Below the pieces are notes generated by a model. It worked only from the letters and a program-made list of their open reading frames with translations, did no database searches and had not been told where the DNA came from. From assembly GCA_023398955.1 (NCBI GenBank), contig JAEWRL010000054.1, forward strand, positions 1 to 38,107: 38,107 nucleotides of DNA. The letters are read 5' to 3'. The DNA is from Pseudomonadota bacterium (GTDB lineage Bacteria > Myxococcota_A > Polyangia > Polyangiales > Polyangiaceae). The first letter of the stretch is position 1, and each line of letters opens with the position of its first letter. Below are positions 32,375 through 38,107 of the stretch, piece after piece. A program made the translations under genes and the position numbers.

Positions 32375-32812
32375 TCACGCCAGGGCTCGCGGAGGGCGAA
32401 AGACGCCGCTGCCCGCACCGCTCACCGGGGCCTCCAGCGGTGCCAGCACCCGGAGGGGCAGCGACGGCAGCGAAGCTGTCGGGAGCGACAGCGGGAGCAC
32501 TGCCATGGCCGCACCCACCCAGCAGCTGCAGTTCGGGCAATCGTCGGGGCAGTCTTCTTCGCACGGCGAACCGTTCTCGTGCCCAGAAGCCGCGCCGTCG
32601 GCACACGAGCCGGCCTCCGCATCGTCGTGCTGGTCTTCGGCGTTGTCTTCCTGCGAGCCTTCGTCGCAGGGACACGAGACGCCGCATGCCTTCGAGGCCG
32701 ATGCGAACGCGATCGAGCCGTGTAAGCCTGCTGGACCGAAGAACAGGGACATCACCAGCAGCCACAAAGCTACTCTGCACAGGGCGCTCGCTATGTCTTC
32801 CGTTTGGATCAT
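32375..32812 (-). CDS. Secreted Cys-rich acidic protein leading the second RND operon
   Basis: The 145-aa product has a signal peptide (LWLLVMSLFFGPAGLHGSIAFA) and an acidic mid-part with about ten Cys (ACGVSCPCDEG, SCADGAASGHENGSPC, EEDCPDDCPNCSC). A plainer, Pro/Leu-rich C-terminal third follows. Layout and position match the His-rich protein at 20537: both have CPxC just before a similar C-terminal third, ahead of adaptor and pump genes. It is probably a periplasmic metal buffer for soft metals. I recognise no named family. It is divergent from the CmtR-type regulator 146 bp away. Confidence 0.65.
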   Translation of the reverse strand: MIQTEDIASALCRVALWLLVMSLFFGPAGLHGSIAFASASKACGVSCPCDEGSQEDNAEDQHDDAEAGSCADGAASGHENGSPCEEDCPDDCPNCSCWVGAAMAVLPLSLPTASLPSLPLRVLAPLEAPVSGAGSGVFRPPRALA

Positions 32813-32924
32813 CAGCGGACGCTCATCCTACGAGGCTTTGTTCCGGCGTGCCGCTGTGGGGGCCAAAGCGTGACCCGCTCCGCGTGTTCTCGTTCTCGTC
32901 CCTCGTGGCCCTGGTGCGGCCCCC

Positions 32925-32976
32925 TGGACTCATCGCCAGAACCGATTATCATCGCTCGATGGCGATATATAATCGG
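32925..32976 (+). promoter_or_regulatory. Promoter and palindromic operator overlapping the start of the CmtR-type regulator
   Basis: TGGACT (32925-32930), a 16-bp spacer and TATCAT (32947-32952) form a good promoter. It would start transcription at about 32959, the A of the ATG, giving a leaderless mRNA. A long inverted repeat spans 32942-32976: outer arms CCGATTAT and ATAATCGG are perfect, inner arms ATCGC and GCGAT are perfect, and one extra base sits in one arm. It covers both the -10 and the start codon. It is the likely site of autorepression and perhaps of the divergent metal operon. Confidence 0.55.
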
Positions 32977-33357
32977 GAAGGCTATAGCCCGTCAAGGGCG
33001 GCCGGAACGAGCCTCGATTCCGCCGCAGCGCTCTTCCGCAGCCTCTCTGATGTCAACAGGTTAGCGATCTTACGCCGACTCGCGGACGGCGAGGCCCGGG
33101 TGGCCGATCTGGTGAGTGAGCTGGGGCTGGCACAATCGACGGTCTCGGCGCACGTCGCCTGCCTGCGAGACTGCGGCCTCGTCGACGGCCGCCCACAAGG
33201 GCGCCAGGTTTTCTATTCGCTCGTGCGCGCGGAGTTGCTCGACCTCCTGGCAGCCGCGGAGATCGTGCTCGCCGTGACCGGCAACTCTGTCGCCCTGTGC
33301 CCCCACTACGGCGCGGACGCGACGACGCCCCGGATCTCCGAGCGCGAAGAGGAGTGA
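32959..33357 (+). CDS. CmtR-type (Cd/Pb) ArsR-family repressor
   Basis: A 132-aa ArsR/SmtB protein. The recognition helix region reads LGLAQSTVSAHVACLRDCGLV, with Cys68 and Cys72 in the same C-x3-C spacing as Cys57/Cys61 of Mycobacterium tuberculosis CmtR. A third candidate ligand is Cys114 in VALCPHYG, like CmtR Cys102. These are the cadmium/lead ligands of that sensor type. The wing is GRPQGRQVFYSL. I kept the ATG at 32959, which leaves about 20 residues before the fold. It is divergent from the second RND operon and probably represses it until Cd, Pb or a similar metal binds. Confidence 0.88.
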   Translation: MAIYNREGYSPSRAAGTSLDSAAALFRSLSDVNRLAILRRLADGEARVADLVSELGLAQSTVSAHVACLRDCGLVDGRPQGRQVFYSLVRAELLDLLAAAEIVLAVTGNSVALCPHYGADATTPRISEREEE

Positions 33358-33434
33358 CTCAGACAAAGCAGCCGAGACGCTCAGGTTCACACCCAAGGAT
33401 CTCTCGGTTCGATGGGCTCACGGCGAGGACATCC

Positions 33435-34250
33435 TCAGACGTCCCCTCCAGGGTATTGGCTTGGCCGCAGCGGCCGTTCGAGCCACGACGGCTCGTCGAG
33501 ACGAAGCTGCAGTGGCACCGCCCGGACGACAGCGATGCCGATGTTGTCGAGAGCGCCGCGCGCCCACGCTGCACTCACGAGCCGCTCGCACGCCTCGCGT
33601 GCATCCTGGGATGCGCCCAGCATGGCTGCCATCACATCGGCAGCAACACGGCCCCACAGGCCATCGGAGCACAGGAGGAACACGTCGCCAGGCTCGCAGC
33701 GAACGATGCGGATGTCGGCGATGACGCCTTCATCCCCATCGAGGCAGCGCGGGGTGATGGATTCCCGCTCTCTGGTGGCTTGCCTCGCCTCGGGCGTCGT
33801 CTTGATCCCCACCATCAGCTGTCCTGCAAGGGGGTGCTCCTGCGTGAGCAGCTCGAGCGACCGGTTTCGCAAGCGGTAGCACCGACAGACGCCGACGTTG
33901 CCAATGACGACCCGGCCGTGGGCAAAGACGGCAGCGATCAAGCTTACGCCCGTCCTCGACCGCGCCTCGTTGGTCGTCTGCAGCGCCACCATGCGCTGGT
34001 TCGCGTCTCGAAATGCGCTCTCCAGGCGCTGCGCGGTATCGTCGCTGTTCACACCAGGCCCGCCCAGGCGCGAGAAGCTTCGCTCGGATTCGTCCGCGGC
34101 TGTCCGGCTGGCGATTTCGCCGAGATCCTGCCCACCGGACCCATCCGCAACGAGCGCGAGGCCGAGCCTGGGGATCGCGCGGGCCACGTCGCTACTGGTT
34201 TCGCGAACGATGCTGCGGTCTACCTGGGCTGCGAAGTCGAGCTCGAACAC
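33435..34250 (-). CDS. PP2C-family serine/threonine phosphatase
   Basis: The 271-aa product starts at a GTG (34250) just after AAGGGG. PP2C motifs are recognisable: LALVADGSGGQDLGEIASRTA with Asp36-Gly37 (usually DGMGGH), VVIGNVGVCRCYRLR in place of the GDSRxY strand, LLCSDGLWGRV with Asp196, and GALDNIGIAVV with Asp235-Asn236. The three metal-binding Asp positions are therefore kept, and it should be an active Mn/Mg-dependent phosphatase that removes phosphate from Ser or Thr. There is no membrane segment. Upstream lies a palindrome (34281-34297) shared with the XRE-cupin regulator. No kinase is adjacent in the window. Confidence 0.85.
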   Translation of the reverse strand: MFELDFAAQVDRSIVRETSSDVARAIPRLGLALVADGSGGQDLGEIASRTAADESERSFSRLGGPGVNSDDTAQRLESAFRDANQRMVALQTTNEARSRTGVSLIAAVFAHGRVVIGNVGVCRCYRLRNRSLELLTQEHPLAGQLMVGIKTTPEARQATRERESITPRCLDGDEGVIADIRIVRCEPGDVFLLCSDGLWGRVAADVMAAMLGASQDAREACERLVSAAWARGALDNIGIAVVRAVPLQLRLDEPSWLERPLRPSQYPGGDV

Positions 34251-34381
34251 GTCCCCTTCATGACCCGGTTTCGACGCCTTGTAAAGTTATACTGGACATT
34301 GAGACCGGCCTGGTTCATACTCCGCGGGCCTTCCGGCTGCCACGGCGTGCCTCGGCGTTTCGCGAGCGGGGGCTCTCGACG
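34251..34381. other. Intergenic region between the phosphatase and a 48-aa ORF
   Basis: This divergent region holds the palindrome at 34281-34297. TATAAC on the minus strand (34291-34286) and TATACT on the plus strand (34288-34293) both lie within the palindrome as possible -10 boxes. I see no convincing -35 on either strand. Confidence 0.4.
34281..34297. promoter_or_regulatory. Copy 1 of a 17-bp palindrome, candidate XRE-cupin operator
   Basis: GTAAAGTTATACTGGAC is an imperfect palindrome. Its reverse complement matches the copy at 35205-35221 in about 14 of 17 bases. It overlaps possible -10 boxes on both strands and lies about 30 bp upstream of the phosphatase start. Shared use by the XRE regulator is inferred. 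Confidence 0.5.
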
Positions 34382-34528
34382 ATGGGCATCCTCTGCAAGA
34401 CCCCGAGGGAGGCCGAGAGGCTCTTCGAGACGATCCGCGCTGGTGGCGAGAACGCTCGCCTGCGCTCCGCAGACAGTACGGCGTTCGTCCAGGTCGTCTC
34501 GGACGAGTCCCTCTACGCCGTCGGCTGA
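34382..34528 (+). CDS. 48-aa hypothetical protein
   Basis: The ATG has GCGGGGG about 9 bases upstream. The 48 residues (from MGILCKTPREAERLFETIRA to DESLYAVG) have a normal soluble-protein composition and very strong G/C at third positions, so coding is likely. The frame stays open upstream to about 34287 with similar composition but no good start. No family is recognised. It lies alone between the phosphatase and the XRE-cupin gene, on the opposite strand to both. Confidence 0.5.
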   Translation: MGILCKTPREAERLFETIRAGGENARLRSADSTAFVQVVSDESLYAVG

Positions 34529-34627
34529 AGTAGCACGCCCTCGTCGCCGCCGTCCGCTCAGGCGTGCCCCCGGTCAAGAGGTCACCCCGCACGCTCGCTC
34601 GGTGTACGGGCTGGGGTCGCCACCGAT

Positions 34628-35203
34628 TCACCCGAACCGCGCCGCGACGACGAGGACCTCCGCTCGCCCCCGACCACGGTTCTCCCAGCAGGCGTCGATC
34701 TGGTCGATGACGGCGCTGTCCCCGGCAGCAAGCTCGTAGCCCTCGTCGCCGAGGGTGAGATGAACCTTGCCGCGAATGCAGTACGCGAGCCCTCGCGTTC
34801 CCTGCCGGGTGGGTAACGCGCCGGTGCGTCCACCCGGATCGATGGACAGGAGCAGAGCAGAGAACCGGTCGTCCCCACTTCCGGGTAATACGGAGGCGGC
34901 TGACGCCTTGGACCATTCGCTGCGAACGGACTCTCGCTCGGCTCGCCGGACCACGGGAACCCTGCGCGGGTGTCGCGGATCGCGCAGGAGATCCGGCAAG
35001 TCCACCTCGAGGGCGTCGCAGATGCGCTGCAGCGAGGCGAGCGAGGGCGAGCTCTGCCCCAACTCCACCTGCGAAAGGAAGCTCGCCGAGAACCCCGTCC
35101 GCTGTGCCAAGGCACGAACCGATATCTTTCGAGACTTTCGTGTGGCTCGAAGCCGTGGTCCTAGCTCCAACTTGCTCGCACCCTGTAAGGCCGACGCGGC
35201 CAC
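34628..35203 (-). CDS. XRE-family repressor with C-terminal cupin domain
   Basis: The 191-aa product has a Cro/C1-type HTH (about residues 14-70: RLRATRKSRKISVRALAQRTG, then LSQVELGQSSPSLASLQRICDAL) and a cupin-2 sensor domain (about 115-190: RGLAYCIRGKVHLTLGDEGYEL, ending AEVLVVAARFG). Proteins of this kind repress genes until a small ligand enters the cupin. The start used is a GTG at 35203, which touches the palindrome at 35205-35221; a TTG eleven codons in is an alternative. I infer autorepression plus control of both phosphatase units. It is divergent from the DksA-like operon. Confidence 0.9.
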   Translation of the reverse strand: MAASALQGASKLELGPRLRATRKSRKISVRALAQRTGFSASFLSQVELGQSSPSLASLQRICDALEVDLPDLLRDPRHPRRVPVVRRAERESVRSEWSKASAASVLPGSGDDRFSALLLSIDPGGRTGALPTRQGTRGLAYCIRGKVHLTLGDEGYELAAGDSAVIDQIDACWENRGRGRAEVLVVAARFG

Positions 35204-35204
35204 C

Positions 35205-35245
35205 GTCCAGTACTACTTGACATGATCCGTGCCGAGAATACACTC
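35205..35245 (+). promoter_or_regulatory. Copy 2 of the palindrome overlapping a plus-strand promoter
   Basis: GTCCAGTACTACTTGAC (35205-35221) fits GTCnAGTAnTACTnGAC, a near-perfect palindrome. Its last bases merge with a perfect -35 TTGACA (35217-35222), followed after 16 bp by TACACT (35239-35244). The promoter faces the DksA-like/pseudophosphatase operon, and on the other side the palindrome abuts the repressor GTG. A repressor bound here would block both directions. Confidence 0.6.
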
Positions 35246-35253
35246 AGTTCTCT

Positions 35254-35370
35254 CATGGACGCAAACTGCTCACGGCTCCCCAACGCCTGGAGCGAACTGG
35301 CGCCAGGTGGCAAGCAGGTGCGGTACGTGGGCTTGGCACTCGAGAGCGGTGGCCGCTTGCCGCCCCCGTG
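35254..35370 (+). CDS. Possible 38-aa leader ORF
   Basis: An ATG only a few bases after the predicted transcription start opens a 38-codon frame with fairly G/C-rich third positions. It ends 77 bp before the DksA-like gene. No ribosome site or homology is seen. It could be a leader peptide or chance. Confidence 0.2.
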
Positions 35371-35447
35371 ATTGTCATCGAATCGCTCAGGTAGCGCGGC
35401 CGCGTCGTGCTCTTACAGCCCCATGCCCCTAGCGAAGAGGCACCGTA

Positions 35448-35813
35448 ATGCCCCACCAAGCCCACGAGCTGACCGCGGACGAGCTGGAACACCTCCAGAC
35501 GCTTCTCGAGGCGCGCCTCCACGACGTGCAGCGAGCGCTCGCCGCTTCCACCGACGACGCACGCCCCGTGAATCTGGACTTGTCGATCGGGCGATTGACA
35601 CGGGTCGACGCTCTGCAGCAGCAGCACATGGCGACAGCGCGTCGCCACCGCCTCCAAACCCAGCTCGCGCAGATCCAGCAAGCCCTCAGCAAGGCAGCAG
35701 GGGGGACCTACGGCGACTGCGTGCGCTGTGGCGAGCCAATCGGGTACGCACGCCTCGAGGTGACGCCCGAGTCCCCGTTCTGCATTCGCTGCCAGGGAGG
35801 AGCGTCACGGTGA
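35448..35813 (+). CDS. TraR/DksA-family zinc-finger protein
   Basis: The 121-aa protein has an N-terminal coiled coil (about 8-85) with a central LSIGRLTRVDALQQQ segment typical of TraR/DksA-family members, and a C4 zinc finger: YGDCVRCGEPIGYARLEVTP then FCIRC (Cys91, Cys94, Cys112, Cys115). Such proteins enter the secondary channel of RNA polymerase and change promoter choice, in DksA together with ppGpp. The acidic DxxDxA tip of E. coli DksA is not apparent, so the effect may differ. Its stop overlaps the GTG of the downstream PP2C-like gene (GTGA). Confidence 0.9.
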   Translation: MPHQAHELTADELEHLQTLLEARLHDVQRALAASTDDARPVNLDLSIGRLTRVDALQQQHMATARRHRLQTQLAQIQQALSKAAGGTYGDCVRCGEPIGYARLEVTPESPFCIRCQGGASR

Positions 35814-36592
35814 CTTCCGAAGACCTACGGATCGAGTACGAGATTGCCTCGACGGCAGCGGACGCGAGCGAGAGCGCCGCTCATGCGTTTCAGGTTGCCC
35901 ATGGCGGCCGCGTCGCGGTAATCGCAGATGCCATCGGCAACCACTCACACGCCTCCCGGGCAGCGCAGAGGGCTCTGGAGGGATTCTTGGAATGCCTGCG
36001 CTTCTTGCCGACGAGCGCGGAGGCCCTTCGCCCCGAGCTGTATGCCGCGTTCTCGGCCGCGAACGCCCGCGTCGCCATGGAGGAGGACGCGCGAGGGATT
36101 GCAGCCGCGCGGGACGCCGTCTCGCTCGGGGTGCTAGCCTTCTGTGGCTCCGAGGCAATCATCGCCCACCTGGGGAACGTGCGGTGCTACCGTGTCCGAG
36201 CGGACTCCGTCGTCCAGCTCACGACGGATCACTCCGGCGTGGCCGAGCTCCGCGGCGCCGGGAGCGGCGACCTGCCGGACCCTTTCGACCTGCCGGACCC
36301 TTTCGACCTGCATCACCGAGACCTGCTGACAAGAGCGCTTGGCTTGGGCGCGGCCGTCGCTCCAGAGGTCACGACGCGCCACGCGCGCCACCGTGATCGG
36401 TTCCTTCTGTGCACCGCGAGTCTCTGGTCCAGCTTCTCTTCAGCTCAGCTTCAGCTGAATCTCGCCCACGCCAGGAGCCCAGCAGAAGCGTGTCGTCTCC
36501 TGGGCGCGCCCAGGGAGTCGGGGTGTGGCCACGTCGCCATCGTGGCCGAGCTCGGCGCGGTCGCCCCGACGGTCAACGGCGTAGAAGACTGA
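35810..36592 (+). CDS. Degenerate PP2C-like protein, probable pseudophosphatase
   Basis: The 260-aa product keeps the PP2C fold outline seen in the phosphatase at 33435 but with changed catalytic motifs. VAVIADAIGNHSHASRAAQRA has Asp40 but Ala replaces Gly. IIAHLGNVRCYRVR retains the unusual GNV..CYR strand. LLCTASLW replaces LLCSDGLW, so that metal Asp is lost. GCGHVAIVAEL replaces the DN motif. With two of three metal-binding Asp positions gone, catalysis is unlikely; it may bind a phosphoprotein or the active paralogue. The GTG start at 35810 overlaps the DksA-like stop, with GGGAGGAG upstream. An 18-bp tandem duplication adds a DLPDPF repeat near residues 154-165. Confidence 0.8.
   Translation: MTSEDLRIEYEIASTAADASESAAHAFQVAHGGRVAVIADAIGNHSHASRAAQRALEGFLECLRFLPTSAEALRPELYAAFSAANARVAMEEDARGIAAARDAVSLGVLAFCGSEAIIAHLGNVRCYRVRADSVVQLTTDHSGVAELRGAGSGDLPDPFDLPDPFDLHHRDLLTRALGLGAAVAPEVTTRHARHRDRFLLCTASLWSSFSSAQLQLNLAHARSPAEACRLLGAPRESGCGHVAIVAELGAVAPTVNGVED
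36269..36304 (+). repeat. 18-bp perfect tandem duplication
   Basis: GACCTGCCGGACCCTTTC occurs twice head to tail, followed by a partial third start (GACCTG). It keeps the frame and encodes DLPDPF twice in the pseudophosphatase. It looks recent and may vary in copy number. Confidence 0.9.
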
Positions 36593-36638
36593 GCGGCCAA
36601 CCGCATTTCCTGGTTCGACCGGACGTCTCATCTTCGCG

Positions 36639-36658
36639 AGCACCTCCGCGGAGGTGCT
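36639..36658. terminator. 20-bp perfect palindrome after the pseudophosphatase gene
   Basis: AGCACCTCCGCGGAGGTGCT is fully self-complementary. It lies 47 bp after the stop of the pseudophosphatase gene and 48 bp before the MFS gene. As RNA it could form a strong stem acting as a terminator, though no T-run follows. As DNA it could be an operator for the MFS gene. Confidence 0.4.
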
Positions 36659-36706
36659 ACTAGCGGGCGGTCTTCCTGCGCCGGCTGACGCCCAGAACTC
36701 AACGAC

Positions 36707-37978
36707 ATGTCGCCTTCGATTCGGAGAACGGTCCATCTGATCCTGCCTAACCCGGGCTATCCGGGGTGGTGGGTCGTTGCGGCTTGCCTGCTTTGCGCTG
36801 CCCTCTCGGCTCCGGGACAGTCTTACGCGCTCGGGCTGTACATGGAACCCATCGCCAGAGCCCTCGGAAGCAGCCGTGTGGAGGTGGCAACCGTCTACGC
36901 TTGGGCGACACTGGCAGCCGCGGCGGTGCTGCCTCTCGCTGGGCGACTGGCGGATCGCACGCGCTCCCGAACCTATCTACCTGGCGTCGTGGCCCTCCTC
37001 GGCGCGGCGCTCGTGCTCCTGGCTTCTGTCGCTTCCTGGCCGCTCTTGGCGGCGGCGTTCTTCTGCCTGCGGCTGCTCGGGCAGGGAGCGACGGGGCTGG
37101 GCGTGATGACAACGGTGCTGCGCTGGTTCCAGGAGCATCGCGGGCGGGCCGTCGCCATTGCCATGCTCGGGTACGCAGTCGGTGAGTTCGCCATGCCGAG
37201 CATCATCGTTGCTCTGCAAGGCGCGCTTGGGTGGCGCGGCTCTCTCATCGCCCTCGCTTCGGCCTATCTGCTCGCGTTCGCGCCGCTTGTCTTCTTGGTG
37301 GTGCGGGCAGCACCCGCGCCTTCGAACAGCCCCGCTGCTCGGCGCGCTGCGCTCGCCCCCGTCGAGATCACGGCGGCCGCAGCCATCAAAATGCCACGGT
37401 TCTGGCTCCTCGCTGCCCTCGTTTCGGTGACGCCGTTCGTCCTCACCGGACTCCTCCTCAACCACGTCGCGCTTTTCGACCACGTCGGTTGGACAGCCAT
37501 GAACGTTGCGCAAGCGCTCCAGGCTTACGCAGTCGCGAGCCTCCTTGCCACGTACACAGTGGGTTCCCTGCTCGACAAGCTCCCCGGGCGGTTCGGGATC
37601 CTCTTGTCGATGGGACTCCTGGGGCTCGCCCTGCTGGTTCCGTTGGGAGTGCGCTCCGTGCCCGTAGGCATCCTTCTCTACGGAGGGCTCCTCGGAGCCG
37701 CTGCCGGCTCCAACACCGCCTGCAATGGCGTCATCTGGCCGGAGTATTTCGGGGTGGGCTCCGTGGGCGCCATCAAAGGTGTCGTCAGCACCCTTAGGAA
37801 CGCGGCAACGGCTGCGGCCGCTCCCCTCGGAGCCTGGCTCGTCAGTACTGAAAACGGATTCTCGACCACCCTGATGGCGGGAGCGGGGCTGGCCGGTGTC
37901 GCAGCTTGTGGCGGGCTGTTCTTCCTTCCAGGGCCGCCGGAAGAGGCCGGGGCCACCCCGGCTCGCTCTATCGGCTAG
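36707..37978 (+). CDS. MFS transporter
   Basis: The 423-aa inner-membrane permease has about twelve hydrophobic helices. MFS signatures are visible: LAGRLADRTRSRTYL between helices 2 and 3, TTVLRWFQEHRGRAVAIAM near helix 4-5, and a second-half counterpart VGSLLDKLPGRFGILLSMG. The layout (PGWWVVAACLLCAALSAPGQSYALGLYMEPIA at the N-terminus, shown here in part; late GSNTACNGVIWPEYFG) recalls OxlT/monocarboxylate-type MFS carriers, suggesting an organic-anion substrate, but this is weak. It follows the pseudophosphatase gene by 114 bp on the same strand and probably has its own promoter. Confidence 0.88.
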   Translation: MSPSIRRTVHLILPNPGYPGWWVVAACLLCAALSAPGQSYALGLYMEPIARALGSSRVEVATVYAWATLAAAAVLPLAGRLADRTRSRTYLPGVVALLGAALVLLASVASWPLLAAAFFCLRLLGQGATGLGVMTTVLRWFQEHRGRAVAIAMLGYAVGEFAMPSIIVALQGALGWRGSLIALASAYLLAFAPLVFLVVRAAPAPSNSPAARRAALAPVEITAAAAIKMPRFWLLAALVSVTPFVLTGLLLNHVALFDHVGWTAMNVAQALQAYAVASLLATYTVGSLLDKLPGRFGILLSMGLLGLALLVPLGVRSVPVGILLYGGLLGAAAGSNTACNGVIWPEYFGVGSVGAIKGVVSTLRNAATAAAAPLGAWLVSTENGFSTTLMAGAGLAGVAACGGLFFLPGPPEEAGATPARSIG

Positions 37979-38107
37979 GACCTGTCCCTGAATGCGTGCC
38001 CGTGCCCCCCAAGTTGATCGCCGCATTGCGTCAACTGCACTTTTGCGCCGAGAAACGTCATGGTACGGCTCGGCCGTAGATACCAGGTCTCGCTTTGAAC
38101 GATTACT
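37979..38107. other. Window end, no gene seen
   Basis: The last 129 bases after the MFS stop show no open frame, hairpin or other element that I can support. Confidence 0.4.

Noticed and set aside
33297..34739. 480-codon plus-strand frame
   Set aside because: It is antisense to the PP2C gene and has no recognisable domain.
1..38107. CRISPR arrays, tRNA or rRNA genes
   Set aside because: No regularly spaced repeats, cloverleaf-like T-arm sequences or rRNA segments were found on reading both strands.

Overview
The window is high-GC (about two thirds G+C by eye), densely coding DNA. Several things point to a Myxococcota genome, probably Polyangia (Sorangium/Sandaracinus-like): secreted lipoproteins with long Gly/Ser/Ala-rich linkers, a LacI-type sensor fused to a hybrid histidine kinase, an extra chemosensory cluster, and PP2C-type phosphatases beside a cupin regulator. 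The assignment rests on gene style, not on a marker gene.

Layout. 1-246 (minus) looks like the 5' part of a group II intron running off the left edge. 346-1119 (minus) is a Cys-rich lipoprotein. 1434-4403 (plus) is a LacI-type sensor/histidine kinase/receiver hybrid. 4440-8855 (minus) is a chemosensory operon, cheA > STAS > cheW > two-TM protein ending in a CheR/CheB-type pentapeptide. 9256-12133 (plus) is a chemoreceptor followed by an OprP/OprO-like porin. 12287-14038 (minus) is an arylsulfotransferase-like lipoprotein.

14580-20424 (plus) is an arsenic island. It holds arsR > acr3 > arsC with ATGA overlaps; a second arsR and an ArsP/DUF318 permease, each preceded by a related inverted repeat; then an arsE/arsF/arsG-like set for aromatic arsenicals and a DGC-type putative zinc-binding protein. 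20537-26785 (plus) is a complete heavy-metal RND system: His-rich secreted protein, TolC-type channel, adaptor, CzcA-type pump. 32812-26803 (minus) is a second, convergent RND system: Cys-rich secreted protein, adaptor with four C-x2-H-x6-C-x2-C modules, CzcA-type pump and TlpA-like thioredoxin, with no channel of its own. A CmtR-type ArsR sensor (32959) is divergent from it and has a palindrome across its start codon.

33435-36592 looks like an undescribed regulatory module. It has a PP2C phosphatase that keeps its three metal-binding Asp motifs, a 48-aa ORF, an XRE-cupin repressor, a TraR/DksA zinc-finger protein and a second PP2C-like protein that has lost most catalytic residues. A 17-bp palindrome, GTCnAGTAnTACTnGAC, lies beside the repressor gene and over a TTGACA -35 box facing the DksA/pseudophosphatase operon. 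A variant lies upstream of the first phosphatase. I infer one repressor controlling both phosphatase units. An MFS permease (36707-37978) closes the window. No tRNA, rRNA or CRISPR was seen.
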